64,000 nucleotides of DNA from Chitinophagales bacterium (GTDB taxonomy: Bacteria; Bacteroidota; Bacteroidia; Chitinophagales; Chitinophagaceae). The position numbers and the translations under genes are program-made. Shown piece by piece: positions 33,553 through 42,645 of this stretch. Location of the stretch: positions 248,001 through 312,000 of the forward strand of contig JACJXR010000004.1 in NCBI GenBank assembly GCA_020636505.1, in the 5' to 3' direction. The notes under the pieces were generated by a model. It made no database searches. It was given only the letters and a program-made list of their open reading frames with translations, and had not been told where the DNA came from. Positions within the stretch are counted from its first letter, which is position 1. Every line of letters begins with the position of its first letter.

Positions 33553-36500
33553 TTAATTGTTCAAACTTCTGAAGTCCACCGGTACCAACTTGCTCACACC
33601 GGCTTCTTGCATGGTCACACCGTATATCACATCAACGGCAGCCATTGTTTGCTTGTTGTGTGTCACTAGTATGAACTGCGAGTTGTCGCTGAACTTACGT
33701 ATCATCTGTGTGAACTTGCCTACGTTCGCATCATCAAGCGGTGCATCCACCTCATCAAGGATACAGAACGGTGCCGGCTTGATCAAGTATATCGCAAACA
33801 AGAAGGCAGTTGATGTCAACGTCTTCTCACCACCCGACAACTGTGTCAATGTACTTGGGCGTTTACCTTTAGGTTGTGCGTATATCTCCACATTGCTGTC
33901 GGCCACATTCTCAGGATCCGTCAAACGAAGGTCACACTGATCTTCTTCCGTAAAGAGTGTTTTGAATACTTGTATGAAGTTTTCTCTTACGCGCTCGAAT
34001 GTATCTTTGAACTTGTTGTTCGCTGTCAGTTCCACCTCCTCTATCGTAGCCAACAAGGAATCTTTCGCTTGTACAAGGTCAGACTTTTGCTCCTGTATGA
34101 AGTCGTAACGTACTTTCATTTCCGTAAATGCTTCGATGGCAGTCGGGTTTATTTCACCCATATTCTCCAAACGTTTTTTCAAACGCTCGGCCTCGGCATT
34201 TATCTCATCTACAGTCAACTCTGTGGTACGGTCTTCATCCAACACATCGTCCAAGTTCACTTTGAACTCCACGCTCAAACGTTCTTTCATACCCGCAAGC
34301 TGCAACTTCATTTCGTTCAGCTTGTCTTTGATGCTGTTCAACAACATATCCGTATGCTCACGCTCTCTACGCTTCTGGTTCAGTTGTCCTTCTTTCTCAG
34401 ATATGGCGTTACGGAATTCGTAGTACTGTCTGTCTTTTTCATTCAACGCAGCCTCATCCATTTCCTTCTTCTTCATCAGATCGTACAACTCATTGTCGCC
34501 ACTGTGCAATGTTTGCTCAGTTGCGGTCAACTGTTCGGTTGTATCTTTCAACTGCTCTGTGTTGGATGCCACCTGACGTTTCAAGTCGCCCAACTGGTTG
34601 TTGCGGAAACTCAATTCCTGCTTCAACCCTTCTATCTTACTTTGCTGACGTGTGTATTGTAAATTTTGTTGATTGTACGCTTCCGTGGCCTTGTTGAAGT
34701 CTTCTTCCGCCGCTTTGAACGATTGTTCCGCCGCCTCTATATCCTTCCTTACATCCACTAACTCCTGCTCGATTGTCTCCAATGTAGTACGTGCACCGGA
34801 AATGCTTTCGCGTGTTTCATTCAGTTGTTGGTCAAGCTCTGCAACTCTTTTCTCCGCATTCTCATTCAGATGCTCATAGTTGCTCACCTTATCTTGCAGG
34901 TTCACTGTCAGGTTTTGCAACCTGTTAATCTCCTCTCTTGTTTCTTCAATGGCTTTGTCGTTCAACTCACTGTTGAAACCCGTAACCAATGTTTGCGTTT
35001 CGCTTATCTCAACCTTTAGCTTGCCGGTTCTTTCGGTAAGGTCGGCTATCTCAGTGGCCAATCTTTCCAAGTTCTTCGCACGGCCAATCTTATTGCCTTC
35101 AAACGCACCTACGGAACCTCCACCTACTGAATACTTACCACGTACCATCTTTCCTGTTTTGGAAACGATGATATTACCGTTCATGGATGATGCATGCGCA
35201 ACAGACTCTTCGTTGTCTGCTATGTATACATGCCCCAACAAATGTTGTGCAAGCGGCTTGTACTGCTCATCCACATTCACCACATCCAATGCGGATATCA
35301 TACCGCTTGGTGTTTCGTGATGTGATTGATTGTATTGTTGGAATTGTCCTAGTATGAAGAAGTTGGCTTTACCTTTCTTATGGTTGTCCAACAAATGTAT
35401 CGCTCTTGCGGCATCGTTAACACCATCAACTATGTAATAGTTAAGGTAGCTATCCAACAAGTTCTCAAGTGCGGTACGGTATTCGTTTTGCACAACAAAC
35501 ACGTCTGACAATAACGGTGCGTTGTTGTTCCACTCCGAATTCTTACTCAAGAACTTGATACTGTCCGGATAACCTTCAAGGCTCTCCACCAACGATTTCA
35601 AAAGGTCGTGCTCATTACTCTTGGAGTCGAGCTTTCTGTTCTCATCCACCAACTCGGCACGCAACCCTTCCAATTGTTCTTGGCTCTGAAGTATCTTCCC
35701 TTTTACTTCTTCTTGCCTGTTCTGCAATTGTTGAAGGTGGTCTTTCTTACCCGAAAGTTGTGTTTCCGCTTCTTCCTTCTGAGTAGTCAATTGACCTATC
35801 TGCGTTACACGGTGTTGCTTTTCTTCTTGCAACTGGTGTATGCTTCTTTGTAAGTTTTGTACCGATGTATCGGCAACAGCCACTTTCTTTTCCGCATCAA
35901 ACTGCTCACGTTGCTTTTGCTGCAAGTGTCCGCGCAGTTTATCCAAATCAACTTTCTTATTGTCGAAGATGTTGCGCTTATCGTCAACCACATTCCTCAA
36001 GCTTTCCAACTCGTCGCGCAGCTTCTGCATCACCTCACCTTCCTCGTATATTTGCTTGTCGGCAAATGCGATGGATTCTTCAAGGCTCTTCATCTGCTCG
36101 TCCGCTCCTGATAGGAACTTACTGATGTTGGTTTCGCGCTCTTTAAGGTGTTCTATCTTTTGAGAGGCGAGGCGCTTATCACTTTCCAATTGGCGTAAGC
36201 GTGCCACTAAGTCATTGAACTGCTTTTGCAAACCGTTCAACTCTTGCTCTCTTTGTGTCAATTGCCCTTTCTCGTTCTGCACAATCTCTTCTTCACGCGC
36301 TATGTTGGTCTCTAATTGACTTTTTTTCTCAGCCTCACGCGCATTCTGTTCGTTCAGTTCTTTGTACTGATCGTTGAAATGTTCAAGCGATGCTTTGGCC
36401 AACTCGACACTTATATCCTTGTATTCAGCTTTTATCTTGAAGTAGCGTTCCGCCTTTCTGGCTTGGCTTTCAAGTGTACGAAGGTTGTTGCCTATCTCAA

Positions 36501-37086
36501 ACAACAAGTCCTCTATCCTGGCAAGGTCCTGCTCTGTTGCATCCAACTTAAGCTTGGCTTGCTTCTTACGTGTTTTGTATATGGATATACCTGCGGCCTG
36601 TTCCAACATCTTACGACGAGCACCGTCCTTATCACGGATGATGTCATCCACCATACCCAACTCGATGATGGCGTAAGAATCGTTGCTTACACCTGTATCG
36701 AGAAACAGGTTATGTATATCTTTCAAACGGCAGGTCACATCATTCAGCCTATACTCACTCTCACCGTTCTTGTAAAATTTACGTGTAATGGTAACTGTGG
36801 TAAACTCGGTAGGCAGTACGTTACGCGTGTTTTCAAACGTAAGCGACACCTCGGCCATACCTGCGGCATTCCTTGACTTGGAACCGTTGAATATCAGATC
36901 GTCCAAACTGTCCGACCTCAACGACTTTATCTTATGCTCACCTATCACCCAACGGATGGCATCAACTATGTTCGATTTCCCACAACCGTTCGGCCCTACG
37001 ATACCCGTAATGGGATGATCGAGCTGAACATGCGTTTTATCCGGAAACGACTTAAAACCTTTTATATCTAACGACTTTAAACGCAA
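33553..37086 (-). CDS. smc: Chromosome segregation ATPase SMC
   Basis: The SMC subunit that organises and separates chromosomes as an ATP-driven dimer with ScpA/ScpB. The 1177-residue protein has the Walker A GPNGCGKSNIVDAIRWVIG near residues 32-50. Two long coiled coils (about 170-500 and 670-1010) flank a hinge domain (about 515-660) that contains AFEGNKIGRAKN. The C-terminal head carries the signature QLSGGEKTLTSTAFLFAIYL and Walker B FCILDEVDAPLDD. No ATG lies in frame near the conserved start. TTG 37086 gives MRLKSLDIKGFKSF, the usual SMC opening, and an exact TATTTTTG box lies about 26 bases upstream. It ends at a clean terminator; scpA and scpB are not in the window. Confidence 0.96.
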   Translation of the reverse strand: MRLKSLDIKGFKSFPDKTHVQLDHPITGIVGPNGCGKSNIVDAIRWVIGEHKIKSLRSDSLDDLIFNGSKSRNAAGMAEVSLTFENTRNVLPTEFTTVTITRKFYKNGESEYRLNDVTCRLKDIHNLFLDTGVSNDSYAIIELGMVDDIIRDKDGARRKMLEQAAGISIYKTRKKQAKLKLDATEQDLARIEDLLFEIGNNLRTLESQARKAERYFKIKAEYKDISVELAKASLEHFNDQYKELNEQNAREAEKKSQLETNIAREEEIVQNEKGQLTQREQELNGLQKQFNDLVARLRQLESDKRLASQKIEHLKERETNISKFLSGADEQMKSLEESIAFADKQIYEEGEVMQKLRDELESLRNVVDDKRNIFDNKKVDLDKLRGHLQQKQREQFDAEKKVAVADTSVQNLQRSIHQLQEEKQHRVTQIGQLTTQKEEAETQLSGKKDHLQQLQNRQEEVKGKILQSQEQLEGLRAELVDENRKLDSKSNEHDLLKSLVESLEGYPDSIKFLSKNSEWNNNAPLLSDVFVVQNEYRTALENLLDSYLNYYIVDGVNDAARAIHLLDNHKKGKANFFILGQFQQYNQSHHETPSGMISALDVVNVDEQYKPLAQHLLGHVYIADNEESVAHASSMNGNIIVSKTGKMVRGKYSVGGGSVGAFEGNKIGRAKNLERLATEIADLTERTGKLKVEISETQTLVTGFNSELNDKAIEETREEINRLQNLTVNLQDKVSNYEHLNENAEKRVAELDQQLNETRESISGARTTLETIEQELVDVRKDIEAAEQSFKAAEEDFNKATEAYNQQNLQYTRQQSKIEGLKQELSFRNNQLGDLKRQVASNTEQLKDTTEQLTATEQTLHSGDNELYDLMKKKEMDEAALNEKDRQYYEFRNAISEKEGQLNQKRREREHTDMLLNSIKDKLNEMKLQLAGMKERLSVEFKVNLDDVLDEDRTTELTVDEINAEAERLKKRLENMGEINPTAIEAFTEMKVRYDFIQEQKSDLVQAKDSLLATIEEVELTANNKFKDTFERVRENFIQVFKTLFTEEDQCDLRLTDPENVADSNVEIYAQPKGKRPSTLTQLSGGEKTLTSTAFLFAIYLIKPAPFCILDEVDAPLDDANVGKFTQMIRKFSDNSQFILVTHNKQTMAAVDVIYGVTMQEAGVSKLVPVDFRSLNN

Positions 37087-37111
37087 AGCATATATGTTTT
37101 TAGGGGGAAAA

Positions 37112-37138
37112 CAAAAATATACAATTCAGCCTTTTCAA
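37112..37138 (-). promoter_or_regulatory. Probable promoter of smc
   Basis: The minus strand has TTG (37136-37138), a 16-base spacer and TATTTTTG (37112-37119), which matches TAnnTTTG. It is about 26 bases upstream of the TTG start codon of smc and supports that start. Confidence 0.55.
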
Positions 37139-37220
37139 AGGAATTGAATACGCTCTGCAAGCATCAAATGTGGGTAACTTGGGGAATATTAATATTAGCT
37201 ATTTGTTGAGTAGTTGAACA

Positions 37221-38606
37221 CTACTCTTTACGCATATAAAAGATTTTATTGCATTCAAAAAATCTTGCAACAGGATATATCGGTTCAAAACGCTTGTCAA
37301 TGCCGTATTCGGCAGCCGTTTCGGCTTTGCACACTATAAAGTTTACAGAGTCTATATTCCTTTCAAAGATATCCATCGCATCATCTTCGCATTGCACCAA
37401 ATCTATCTTGTTGTCATGATACATGATATCATATGCATTGGTAGCAGGATGCACATCTTCCACAAGAATTTTGTTACTGCCATGCTCTGCAACATAATTC
37501 AACACATCATTATCGTTCTTCTGCATCATGAACGATATAAGTATGCCCAAGTAGATGACACCAACGATGGATACGACAGCCAAGTGAGCTTTCACGAAAA
37601 TGTTTCCTTTTCTGTTGGTATATACTATCGACAGATACAGCATTATCAATATATAGGCCGTACCACGAAACAACGGGTATTGAGAACCGAACAACACATG
37701 GCTCACAACCAATAATGCGATGGTCACCAACGCAACCAATATCTCCAAATACAACTTGCCTCTGCGTATCATGATGAACAATACAGGCAACAATGTTGCT
37801 GTGAGTGCTATTTTGAATATCATGAAGTATTTATGGTCCACAAAATCCAACAAACCCATGAACGATATCAGGCTGGATAATGTTCCTCCTTTGAACAACG
37901 AGTCGGCCCCAATGATGTTCAGGTCATATTCGCTGATAACCTTACCCTTATCAAACACATAGTAAAGTACGGGTAGGTATAGAGCGAATATCAGTATACG
38001 TACGGGACTTTTGACGATTTCCATAAATCGATACAGCCCCAATATGATCATCATGGCTATAAACGGAAAACAAAAACTGAATATCGAAAGTGAGCTGATA
38101 CTACCAGCCAATATGAAATAGAGTAAGTGTTTTTGATTGGCCGACTTCAGGTATGTCTTCATGTAATACAATGCCATAAGCAGGCTTACCATGGCCAATG
38201 CATATCCTCTGCCTTGCCCGAAGTATATGGTATATGGCCACAGGTACAAGGCAGCGAGTCCCCAATAATCGGGTTTGTATTCTTCTTCCTCTCTGTATAG
38301 CAGTTTTGTGATGAACAGTATGTATAGGAAGTAGGTCAACAAAGACAGCAAACGATAAAAGAAGATGCTCTTTATGCCCAACTCTTGCAACCAACGGAAG
38401 TAGAGAGAATTCAATACATGGTGGTTGGCTATCTTATATTTGGAATAGGCGATGAGTTCTCCCGGAGTATTGCCTATCGTGTTTACATAAGTCCACGATT
38501 CGTCGTAGGCCCACATGTCTGAAAAAGACAGGATAATAATAGGTACCAAAACAAGGTACGGTATGATGGTACTTTTTTTGAAGTAGTAGCCCGTATTATG
38601 TTGCAT
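37221..38606 (-). CDS. GT-C-like polytopic membrane protein, probable glycosyltransferase
   Basis: A 461-residue inner-membrane protein with about 10 hydrophobic spans. The first periplasmic loop carries an Asp-Glu pair (DMWAYDESWTYV, Asp35-Glu36), where GT-C enzymes of the PMT/ArnT/GT39 type keep their catalytic acidic motif. It is followed by NHHVLNSLYFRWLQELGIKS and GQGRGYALAMVSLLMALYYM. The last 75 residues are a soluble periplasmic tail (DVHPATNAYDIMYHDNKIDL). This layout suggests transfer of a sugar from a lipid carrier, but no donor or acceptor can be named and no sugar-locus genes are adjacent. ATG 38606. A short hairpin overlaps its stop (37208-37226) but lacks a T-run. Confidence 0.62.
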   Translation of the reverse strand: MQHNTGYYFKKSTIIPYLVLVPIIILSFSDMWAYDESWTYVNTIGNTPGELIAYSKYKIANHHVLNSLYFRWLQELGIKSIFFYRLLSLLTYFLYILFITKLLYREEEEYKPDYWGLAALYLWPYTIYFGQGRGYALAMVSLLMALYYMKTYLKSANQKHLLYFILAGSISSLSIFSFCFPFIAMMIILGLYRFMEIVKSPVRILIFALYLPVLYYVFDKGKVISEYDLNIIGADSLFKGGTLSSLISFMGLLDFVDHKYFMIFKIALTATLLPVLFIMIRRGKLYLEILVALVTIALLVVSHVLFGSQYPLFRGTAYILIMLYLSIVYTNRKGNIFVKAHLAVVSIVGVIYLGILISFMMQKNDNDVLNYVAEHGSNKILVEDVHPATNAYDIMYHDNKIDLVQCEDDAMDIFERNIDSVNFIVCKAETAAEYGIDKRFEPIYPVARFFECNKIFYMRKE

Positions 38607-38669
38607 CGGCTGTAAACATATAGGTTAGTATCCTAAAGATATTACAGCTAAATCAATTTGTGTATTAAA

Positions 38670-39185
38670 TCAGTATTTATCTATGTATTTGGGGAAACCG
38701 TTCTTATCGGCGTATTGTTCGCGCAGCGATTGGAGCTTCTTCAACAGTGCTTGTTCCTTTTCGGCACTTATTTGTATTTGTGCATATGCTTCCGTCAATT
38801 CGTCCATGGTTACGGAATCATCAAATTGCTCAAAAGCGGAGAATCTGTTTTCTACTATGTTTCTTTCTGTTTCCAAAAATTCCAACTCGGTTTGCACCAA
38901 CTCTTCCGATCCACCCACATGTTCCAATTGACCCACCTCATCTATTCGAGCATCTATATAGCCTTGCATCTTGGTCCTAACCGTTCCCAATTGTGTAAAG
39001 TCCAAAGTATTTACGGAAATTTTCAGCTCGTCTCCCCAAGCCTTACCATGCAACAGCAACGTATCGTTAATACCTCCGATTCTTGCATCAAGCGCTGCGG
39101 CTTTCTCTTTTTTATCATAATTGCACCCCACTATGTATAGTGTCATGACAATCAGTGCTGTAAGTAGGTGGATACGCCTTGTCAT
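38670..39185 (-). CDS. Lipoprotein with coiled-coil helices, unknown function
   Basis: A 171-residue exported protein with a type II signal (MTRRIHLLTALIVMTLYIVG then Cys21), so it is lipidated at Cys21 and continues CNYDKKEKAAALDAR. The rest is acidic and helical with long heptad-like stretches (ELVQTELEFLETERNIVENR, YAQIQISAEKEQALLKKLQS), consistent with a small coiled coil in the periplasm. It belongs to no family I recognise. ATG 39185. The gene stands between the GT-C-like gene (63-base gap) and the divergent hscA (156-base gap) and may be co-transcribed with the former. Confidence 0.65.
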   Translation of the reverse strand: MTRRIHLLTALIVMTLYIVGCNYDKKEKAAALDARIGGINDTLLLHGKAWGDELKISVNTLDFTQLGTVRTKMQGYIDARIDEVGQLEHVGGSEELVQTELEFLETERNIVENRFSAFEQFDDSVTMDELTEAYAQIQISAEKEQALLKKLQSLREQYADKNGFPKYIDKY

Positions 39186-39314
39186 AGGTGAATTTTAACA
39201 CAAAATACTCATCAACAACATTATAACGTAACAGAAGACGAAATGTTACAATGATTTTAACAACACATATAATTATTAAACACTTGTACATTAGTTACTC
39301 CATGCATCATGACG

Positions 39315-39322
39315 TACCTTTG
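39315..39322 (+). promoter_or_regulatory. -7 box of hscA
   Basis: TACCTTTG matches TAnnTTTG, 19 bases before the ATG at 39342. It overlaps the alternative upstream ATG at 39309, which argues for the downstream start. No TTG lies at ideal spacing. Confidence 0.5.
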
Positions 39323-39341
39323 CGACCTGAATTTGAGTAAC

Positions 39342-41201
39342 ATGGGCAAAGTAGCGATAAACATAGCGACAGGGGATCTACAAAAAGAAGAGATAATAGT
39401 AGGTATAGACTTGGGAACAACCAACAGTCTTATTGCTGTTGTACGTAGCGAAGACAATCAACCGATAGCATTGAAGGAGATAGACGGACTTACACTTGTG
39501 CCTTCCATCGTACACTTTGGCGAGCATGGAGATGTAACAGTGGGTAACCCTGCTCGTGAGTTGTTGATAAAAGAACCTCATCGCACTATATACTCAGTAA
39601 AAAGATTGATGGGTAAGTCTTACAAAGACGTACAAGGTGATACAGACTTTTTCGCATACAAAATACTTGATGACGATACAGACTCATTGGTGAAGGTGCA
39701 AGTTGGAGACAACTTCTATTCTCCCATCGAGCTATCATCATACATATTGAAAGAACTGAAACATCGTGCCGAGCATATACTGAAAACACCGGTCAACAAA
39801 GCGGTGATAACAGTACCTGCATACTTCAATGATGCTCAGAGGCAAGCAACCAGAGACGCGGGTAAATTGGCAGGTCTGGATGTATTACGCATAGTGAACG
39901 AACCGACAGCAGCGAGCCTTGCGTACGGACTGGGTGTGCAGCCCCATGAAGAAAAAACCATCGCTGTTTATGACTTAGGTGGTGGTACGTTCGATATATC
40001 CATACTGAAGATAACCAACGGCATATTCGAAGTATTGTCTACAAACGGTGATACATACTTAGGCGGTGACGATCTTGATAAAGCATTGGCCCGCCATTGG
40101 CAAAAGCAATTGGGCATTACCGACGAAGAGTTGCAAGCACACAAAAGCATTGCACAAGAGTTGAGGCTTACCGCCGAAGCGGCAAAAAAGCATCTATCAA
40201 ACAACGATACATTTGAAGGCACGGTTTCAGGAGAAAGTGTAAGCATCACCAAAGATGATTTCAATATACTCATACAGCCACTGGTAGGTCGTACGTTGGA
40301 CTGCTGTCGCAAAGCATTGAAAGATGCCAATCTTAGTGCAGAAGATATAGACGAGATAGTTATGGTGGGCGGTTCCACTCGCGTACCGTTGGTGAAGGAG
40401 AGCGTAAGCGGCATGTTCAATAAGCAAGTACACGATAGCCTCAACCCCGACGAGGTGGTGGCATTGGGTGCAGCCGTACAGGCGGATATACTTGCGGGTA
40501 ACAATCAAGATATGTTGTTGTTGGACATCACACCACTCAGCCTTGGCATAGAAACCATGGGCGGATTGATGGATGTGCTGATACCACGCAACTCAAAAAT
40601 ACCAACCAAAGCAGGTCGTCAATACACCACTCAAAAAGATGGCCAAAACGGCATGCGTATTTCTGTATTTCAGGGAGAGCGCGACTTGGTGAAAGACAAC
40701 CGCAAATTGGCGGAATTCAATCTTTCAGGCATACCTGCAATGCCGGCAGGCTTGGCTAAAGTGGAAGTAACTTTCCTGATAGATGCGGACGGTATTCTTA
40801 AAGTAAGCGCCAAAGAATTGCGCAGCGGTGTGGAGCAAAGCATTGAGGTAAAACCACAATACGGCCTTACCGATGCTCAAGTGGAGCAAATGCTGCTGGA
40901 CTCATTGCAGTACGCTCAAGAAGATATCACAACAAGGGCATTGGTGGAAGCGACAACTGAAGCGGAGCAGATGATAGAAACTACTGAGCGTTTCATGGAG
41001 AAGCACAAACAGTTCCTAAACGAAGACGAGAGTACACTTACCCTAAATCAAATTCATGCGTTGCGTGTAGCCATCTCAGCAGCCGATAAGAACAAAATTC
41101 AGAAAGAGACAGAGGTCCTAAACGACATCACACGTCCATTTGCCGAACGTGTAATGGATGTGGCTCTTAAAGATGCCATGAAGGGTAAGAAAATAATGTA
41201 G
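39342..41201 (+). CDS. hscA: Fe-S assembly Hsp70 chaperone HscA
   Basis: A 619-residue Hsp70 homologue dedicated to iron-sulfur cluster transfer from the IscU scaffold. ATG 39342 (MGKVAINIATGDLQKEEIIV) is chosen over 39309 because a -7 box overlaps the earlier codon. The ATPase domain (about 20-385) has IGID-type phosphate loop GIDLGTTNSLIAVV, VPAYFNDAQRQATRDAGKLA, the IVNEPTAASLAYG box and YDLGGGTFDISIL. The substrate-binding part (about 390-520) includes DITPLSLGIETMGGLMDVLI and a helical lid follows to the end. Distinction from DnaK rests on the shorter length (DnaK is about 640) and the HscA-like IPRNSKIPTKAGRQYTTQKD segment. It is convergent with ask, 2 bases apart. No isc genes are in the window. 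Confidence 0.88.
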   Translation: MGKVAINIATGDLQKEEIIVGIDLGTTNSLIAVVRSEDNQPIALKEIDGLTLVPSIVHFGEHGDVTVGNPARELLIKEPHRTIYSVKRLMGKSYKDVQGDTDFFAYKILDDDTDSLVKVQVGDNFYSPIELSSYILKELKHRAEHILKTPVNKAVITVPAYFNDAQRQATRDAGKLAGLDVLRIVNEPTAASLAYGLGVQPHEEKTIAVYDLGGGTFDISILKITNGIFEVLSTNGDTYLGGDDLDKALARHWQKQLGITDEELQAHKSIAQELRLTAEAAKKHLSNNDTFEGTVSGESVSITKDDFNILIQPLVGRTLDCCRKALKDANLSAEDIDEIVMVGGSTRVPLVKESVSGMFNKQVHDSLNPDEVVALGAAVQADILAGNNQDMLLLDITPLSLGIETMGGLMDVLIPRNSKIPTKAGRQYTTQKDGQNGMRISVFQGERDLVKDNRKLAEFNLSGIPAMPAGLAKVEVTFLIDADGILKVSAKELRSGVEQSIEVKPQYGLTDAQVEQMLLDSLQYAQEDITTRALVEATTEAEQMIETTERFMEKHKQFLNEDESTLTLNQIHALRVAISAADKNKIQKETEVLNDITRPFAERVMDVALKDAMKGKKIM

Positions 41202-41203
41202 TC

Positions 41204-42469
41204 TTACATCAGCACCACCTGAACGGTGTGCTTGGTTTTCTGCTCCAGTATAATGTGTCTGCCTTTGGTCAGGTCATTCAACACTTCGGGTGTGTAATGC
41301 CTGATGGTAAGCAATGATACGTCCTCGTTGTCGAACACACTGTAGTCTTTGCTCAACTCAGCCACCAACGCCTTCAACTTACCTTCGTGCTGGTCGATAC
41401 ACGCCAAGAAGCTGATGGCAGCATTCTGTATCAAGTTTACCTTTATGTTCAAACGATGGAACACATCGTACAGGTCTCTCAACTTGCTTTCCGTAATGAA
41501 TGAGAAATCTTTTGCGGTCAGCTTCAGCAAAACCTGATTGCTCTTCTGCACAATCAACGGCGGGTAGAACAGGCTGCTCACGTCTTCCATCACAACGGTT
41601 CCCTTCAGGTCCTTGTTCAAGAAGCATTTGATGTACAACGGAATTTTGTTGTTCTGCAGCGGCTTGATGGTTTTAGGGTGTACCACCTGTGCGCCGTAGT
41701 AGGCCATTTCTATCACTTCATGATAACTGATGGCTTCTATCCTTACCGTGTTGGGAAATTTCTTAGGGTCTGCGTTTTTCAACCCTTCCACATCTTTCCA
41801 TATCGTTACTCCGTTGGCTTGTATCATAGCGCCAAGCAAAGCAGCTGTATAATCGGAACCTTCTCGGCCAAGTGTAGTTGATGCATTATCCGATGTGGCG
41901 CCGATGAAACCCTGCGTAACAATGCTCTTACCGCTACCCAACATCGGCATCAACTTTTGCTTTACCTGAGCCTCGGTATATTCTTCATCCACTCTGGCAT
42001 CGCGATAGGTATCATCCGTTCTTATGATGTCCCTGATATCTTGCCACTCCGCATTGAATCCCTGCTGTTGTAAGAAGCAAGCGAATATCCTGGTAGACAT
42101 CAATTCACCGATGCACACTATCTGGTCGTAGCAATAATCGTAACGGTCTGCACTCGCATCGTCTATCGCCCACTGCAATTCCGTGAAGAATACATTAAGC
42201 CCCTTCTCCGCTTCGGCAAAGTGCTTCTCGTCCAATAAGGTCTTGGCATAGCCTATATGCTGCTGCTCCAAGCCGGCAACAATATCCTGCGCCTGTTTCT
42301 TATCACCCTTACATGCCGCTGCAACCACGTTCTCCAACGCGTTGGTTGTTTTACCCAATGCGGAAGCAACGATCACTATGGGTTGCTCTGCCGACTCTAC
42401 GATAGGCCAAAGGGCCTGCATTCTTTCTGCTGTTGCGATGGACGCACCACCGAATTTGTAAACCTGCAT
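41204..42469 (-). CDS. ask: Aspartate kinase (monofunctional)
   Basis: Phosphorylates aspartate in the first step of lysine/threonine/methionine synthesis. The 421-residue enzyme begins with the kinase signature KFGGASIATAERM (Lys5) and contains FNAEWQDIRDIIR, FIGATSDNASTTLGREGSDY (substrate and ATP loop), IWKDVEGLKNADPKKFPN and EMAYYGAQVVHPKTIKPLQN. C-terminal ACT-like domains follow (about 300-421; VLLKLTAKDFSFITESKLRD, INVNLIQNAAISF-type segment), the usual site of feedback by lysine or threonine. ATG 42469 is the normal opening. A leader with a lysine-rich short ORF and terminator/antiterminator pairing precedes it (42492-42642). Lysine-dependent transcription attenuation is inferred. No homoserine dehydrogenase fusion is present. 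Confidence 0.95.
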   Translation of the reverse strand: MQVYKFGGASIATAERMQALWPIVESAEQPIVIVASALGKTTNALENVVAAACKGDKKQAQDIVAGLEQQHIGYAKTLLDEKHFAEAEKGLNVFFTELQWAIDDASADRYDYCYDQIVCIGELMSTRIFACFLQQQGFNAEWQDIRDIIRTDDTYRDARVDEEYTEAQVKQKLMPMLGSGKSIVTQGFIGATSDNASTTLGREGSDYTAALLGAMIQANGVTIWKDVEGLKNADPKKFPNTVRIEAISYHEVIEMAYYGAQVVHPKTIKPLQNNKIPLYIKCFLNKDLKGTVVMEDVSSLFYPPLIVQKSNQVLLKLTAKDFSFITESKLRDLYDVFHRLNIKVNLIQNAAISFLACIDQHEGKLKALVAELSKDYSVFDNEDVSLLTIRHYTPEVLNDLTKGRHIILEQKTKHTVQVVLM

Positions 42470-42491
42470 ATATTTTCCGGTTAATACTAAA

Positions 42492-42517
42492 ACAGGCTTA
42501 CCTTGCGGTAAGCCTGT
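42492..42517 (-). terminator. Attenuator hairpin (terminator) in the ask leader
   Basis: An 11-bp perfect stem (ACAGGCTTACC/GGTAAGCCTGT on the minus strand, loop GCAA) followed by TTTTAG, 23 bases before the ask ATG. The first arm's GGCTTACC can instead pair with an identical-sequence copy of the second arm (GGTAAGCC, 42551-42558), which would destroy the terminator. Confidence 0.85.
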
Positions 42518-42550
42518 GAATATCTATGTTACAACTACATAAACTACTGC

Positions 42551-42558
42551 GGCTTACC
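42551..42558 (-). promoter_or_regulatory. Antiterminator strand in the ask leader
   Basis: The minus strand reads GGTAAGCC, an exact copy of the terminator's second arm, and contains the TAA stop of the 16-codon leader ORF. It can pair over 8 bases with GGCTTACC at 42507-42514. A ribosome finishing the leader would cover it; one stalled upstream would not. Confidence 0.65.
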
Positions 42559-42604
42559 TCTCGGCAATGCATTTCAGTTGTTTGTATAGCTTTTTCTTCA
42601 TCAT
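42554..42604 (-). CDS. Lysine-rich leader peptide of aspartokinase
   Basis: A 16-residue ORF (MMKKKLYKQLKCIAER) with five lysine codons, three of them consecutive near the start. The ATG lies 8 bases after the TATTTTTG box, so its message is nearly leaderless. The stop codon lies inside the antiterminator strand. This is the layout of amino-acid-sensing leader peptides such as trpL and hisL. A lysine shortage would stall the ribosome at codons 3-5, 8 or 11, free the antiterminator and let RNA polymerase reach ask. It is inferred from structure. A chance ORF within a small RNA is the alternative. Confidence 0.62.
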   Translation of the reverse strand: MMKKKLYKQLKCIAER

Positions 42605-42612
42605 TGTGCTCG

Positions 42613-42642
42613 CAAAAATACATATTTATCGATAATCGCCAA
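42613..42642 (-). promoter_or_regulatory. Promoter of the ask leader transcript
   Basis: The minus strand has TTG (42640-42642), a 19-base spacer and TATTTTTG (42613-42620), an exact consensus match. It lies at the very end of the OstA-like gene and initiates a leader of about 115 bases before the terminator. Confidence 0.78.
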
Positions 42643-42645
42643 ATA

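Noticed and set aside
33874..34662. A 262-residue open frame antisense to smc
   Set aside because: It lies inside the coiled-coil coding region of smc, has a Leu/Phe/Gln-rich composition typical of the reverse complement of coiled coil, and has no domain or promoter.
37208..37226. Hairpin GAGTAGT-TGAAC-ACTACTC at the end of the GT-C-like gene as a terminator
   Set aside because: It is AT-rich with a 7-bp stem and no following T-run, and it overlaps the stop codon.
39309..39341. Upstream ATG extension of hscA
   Set aside because: A TACCTTTG -7 box begins 6 bases after that ATG, so a message starting there could not contain it. The family also begins later.
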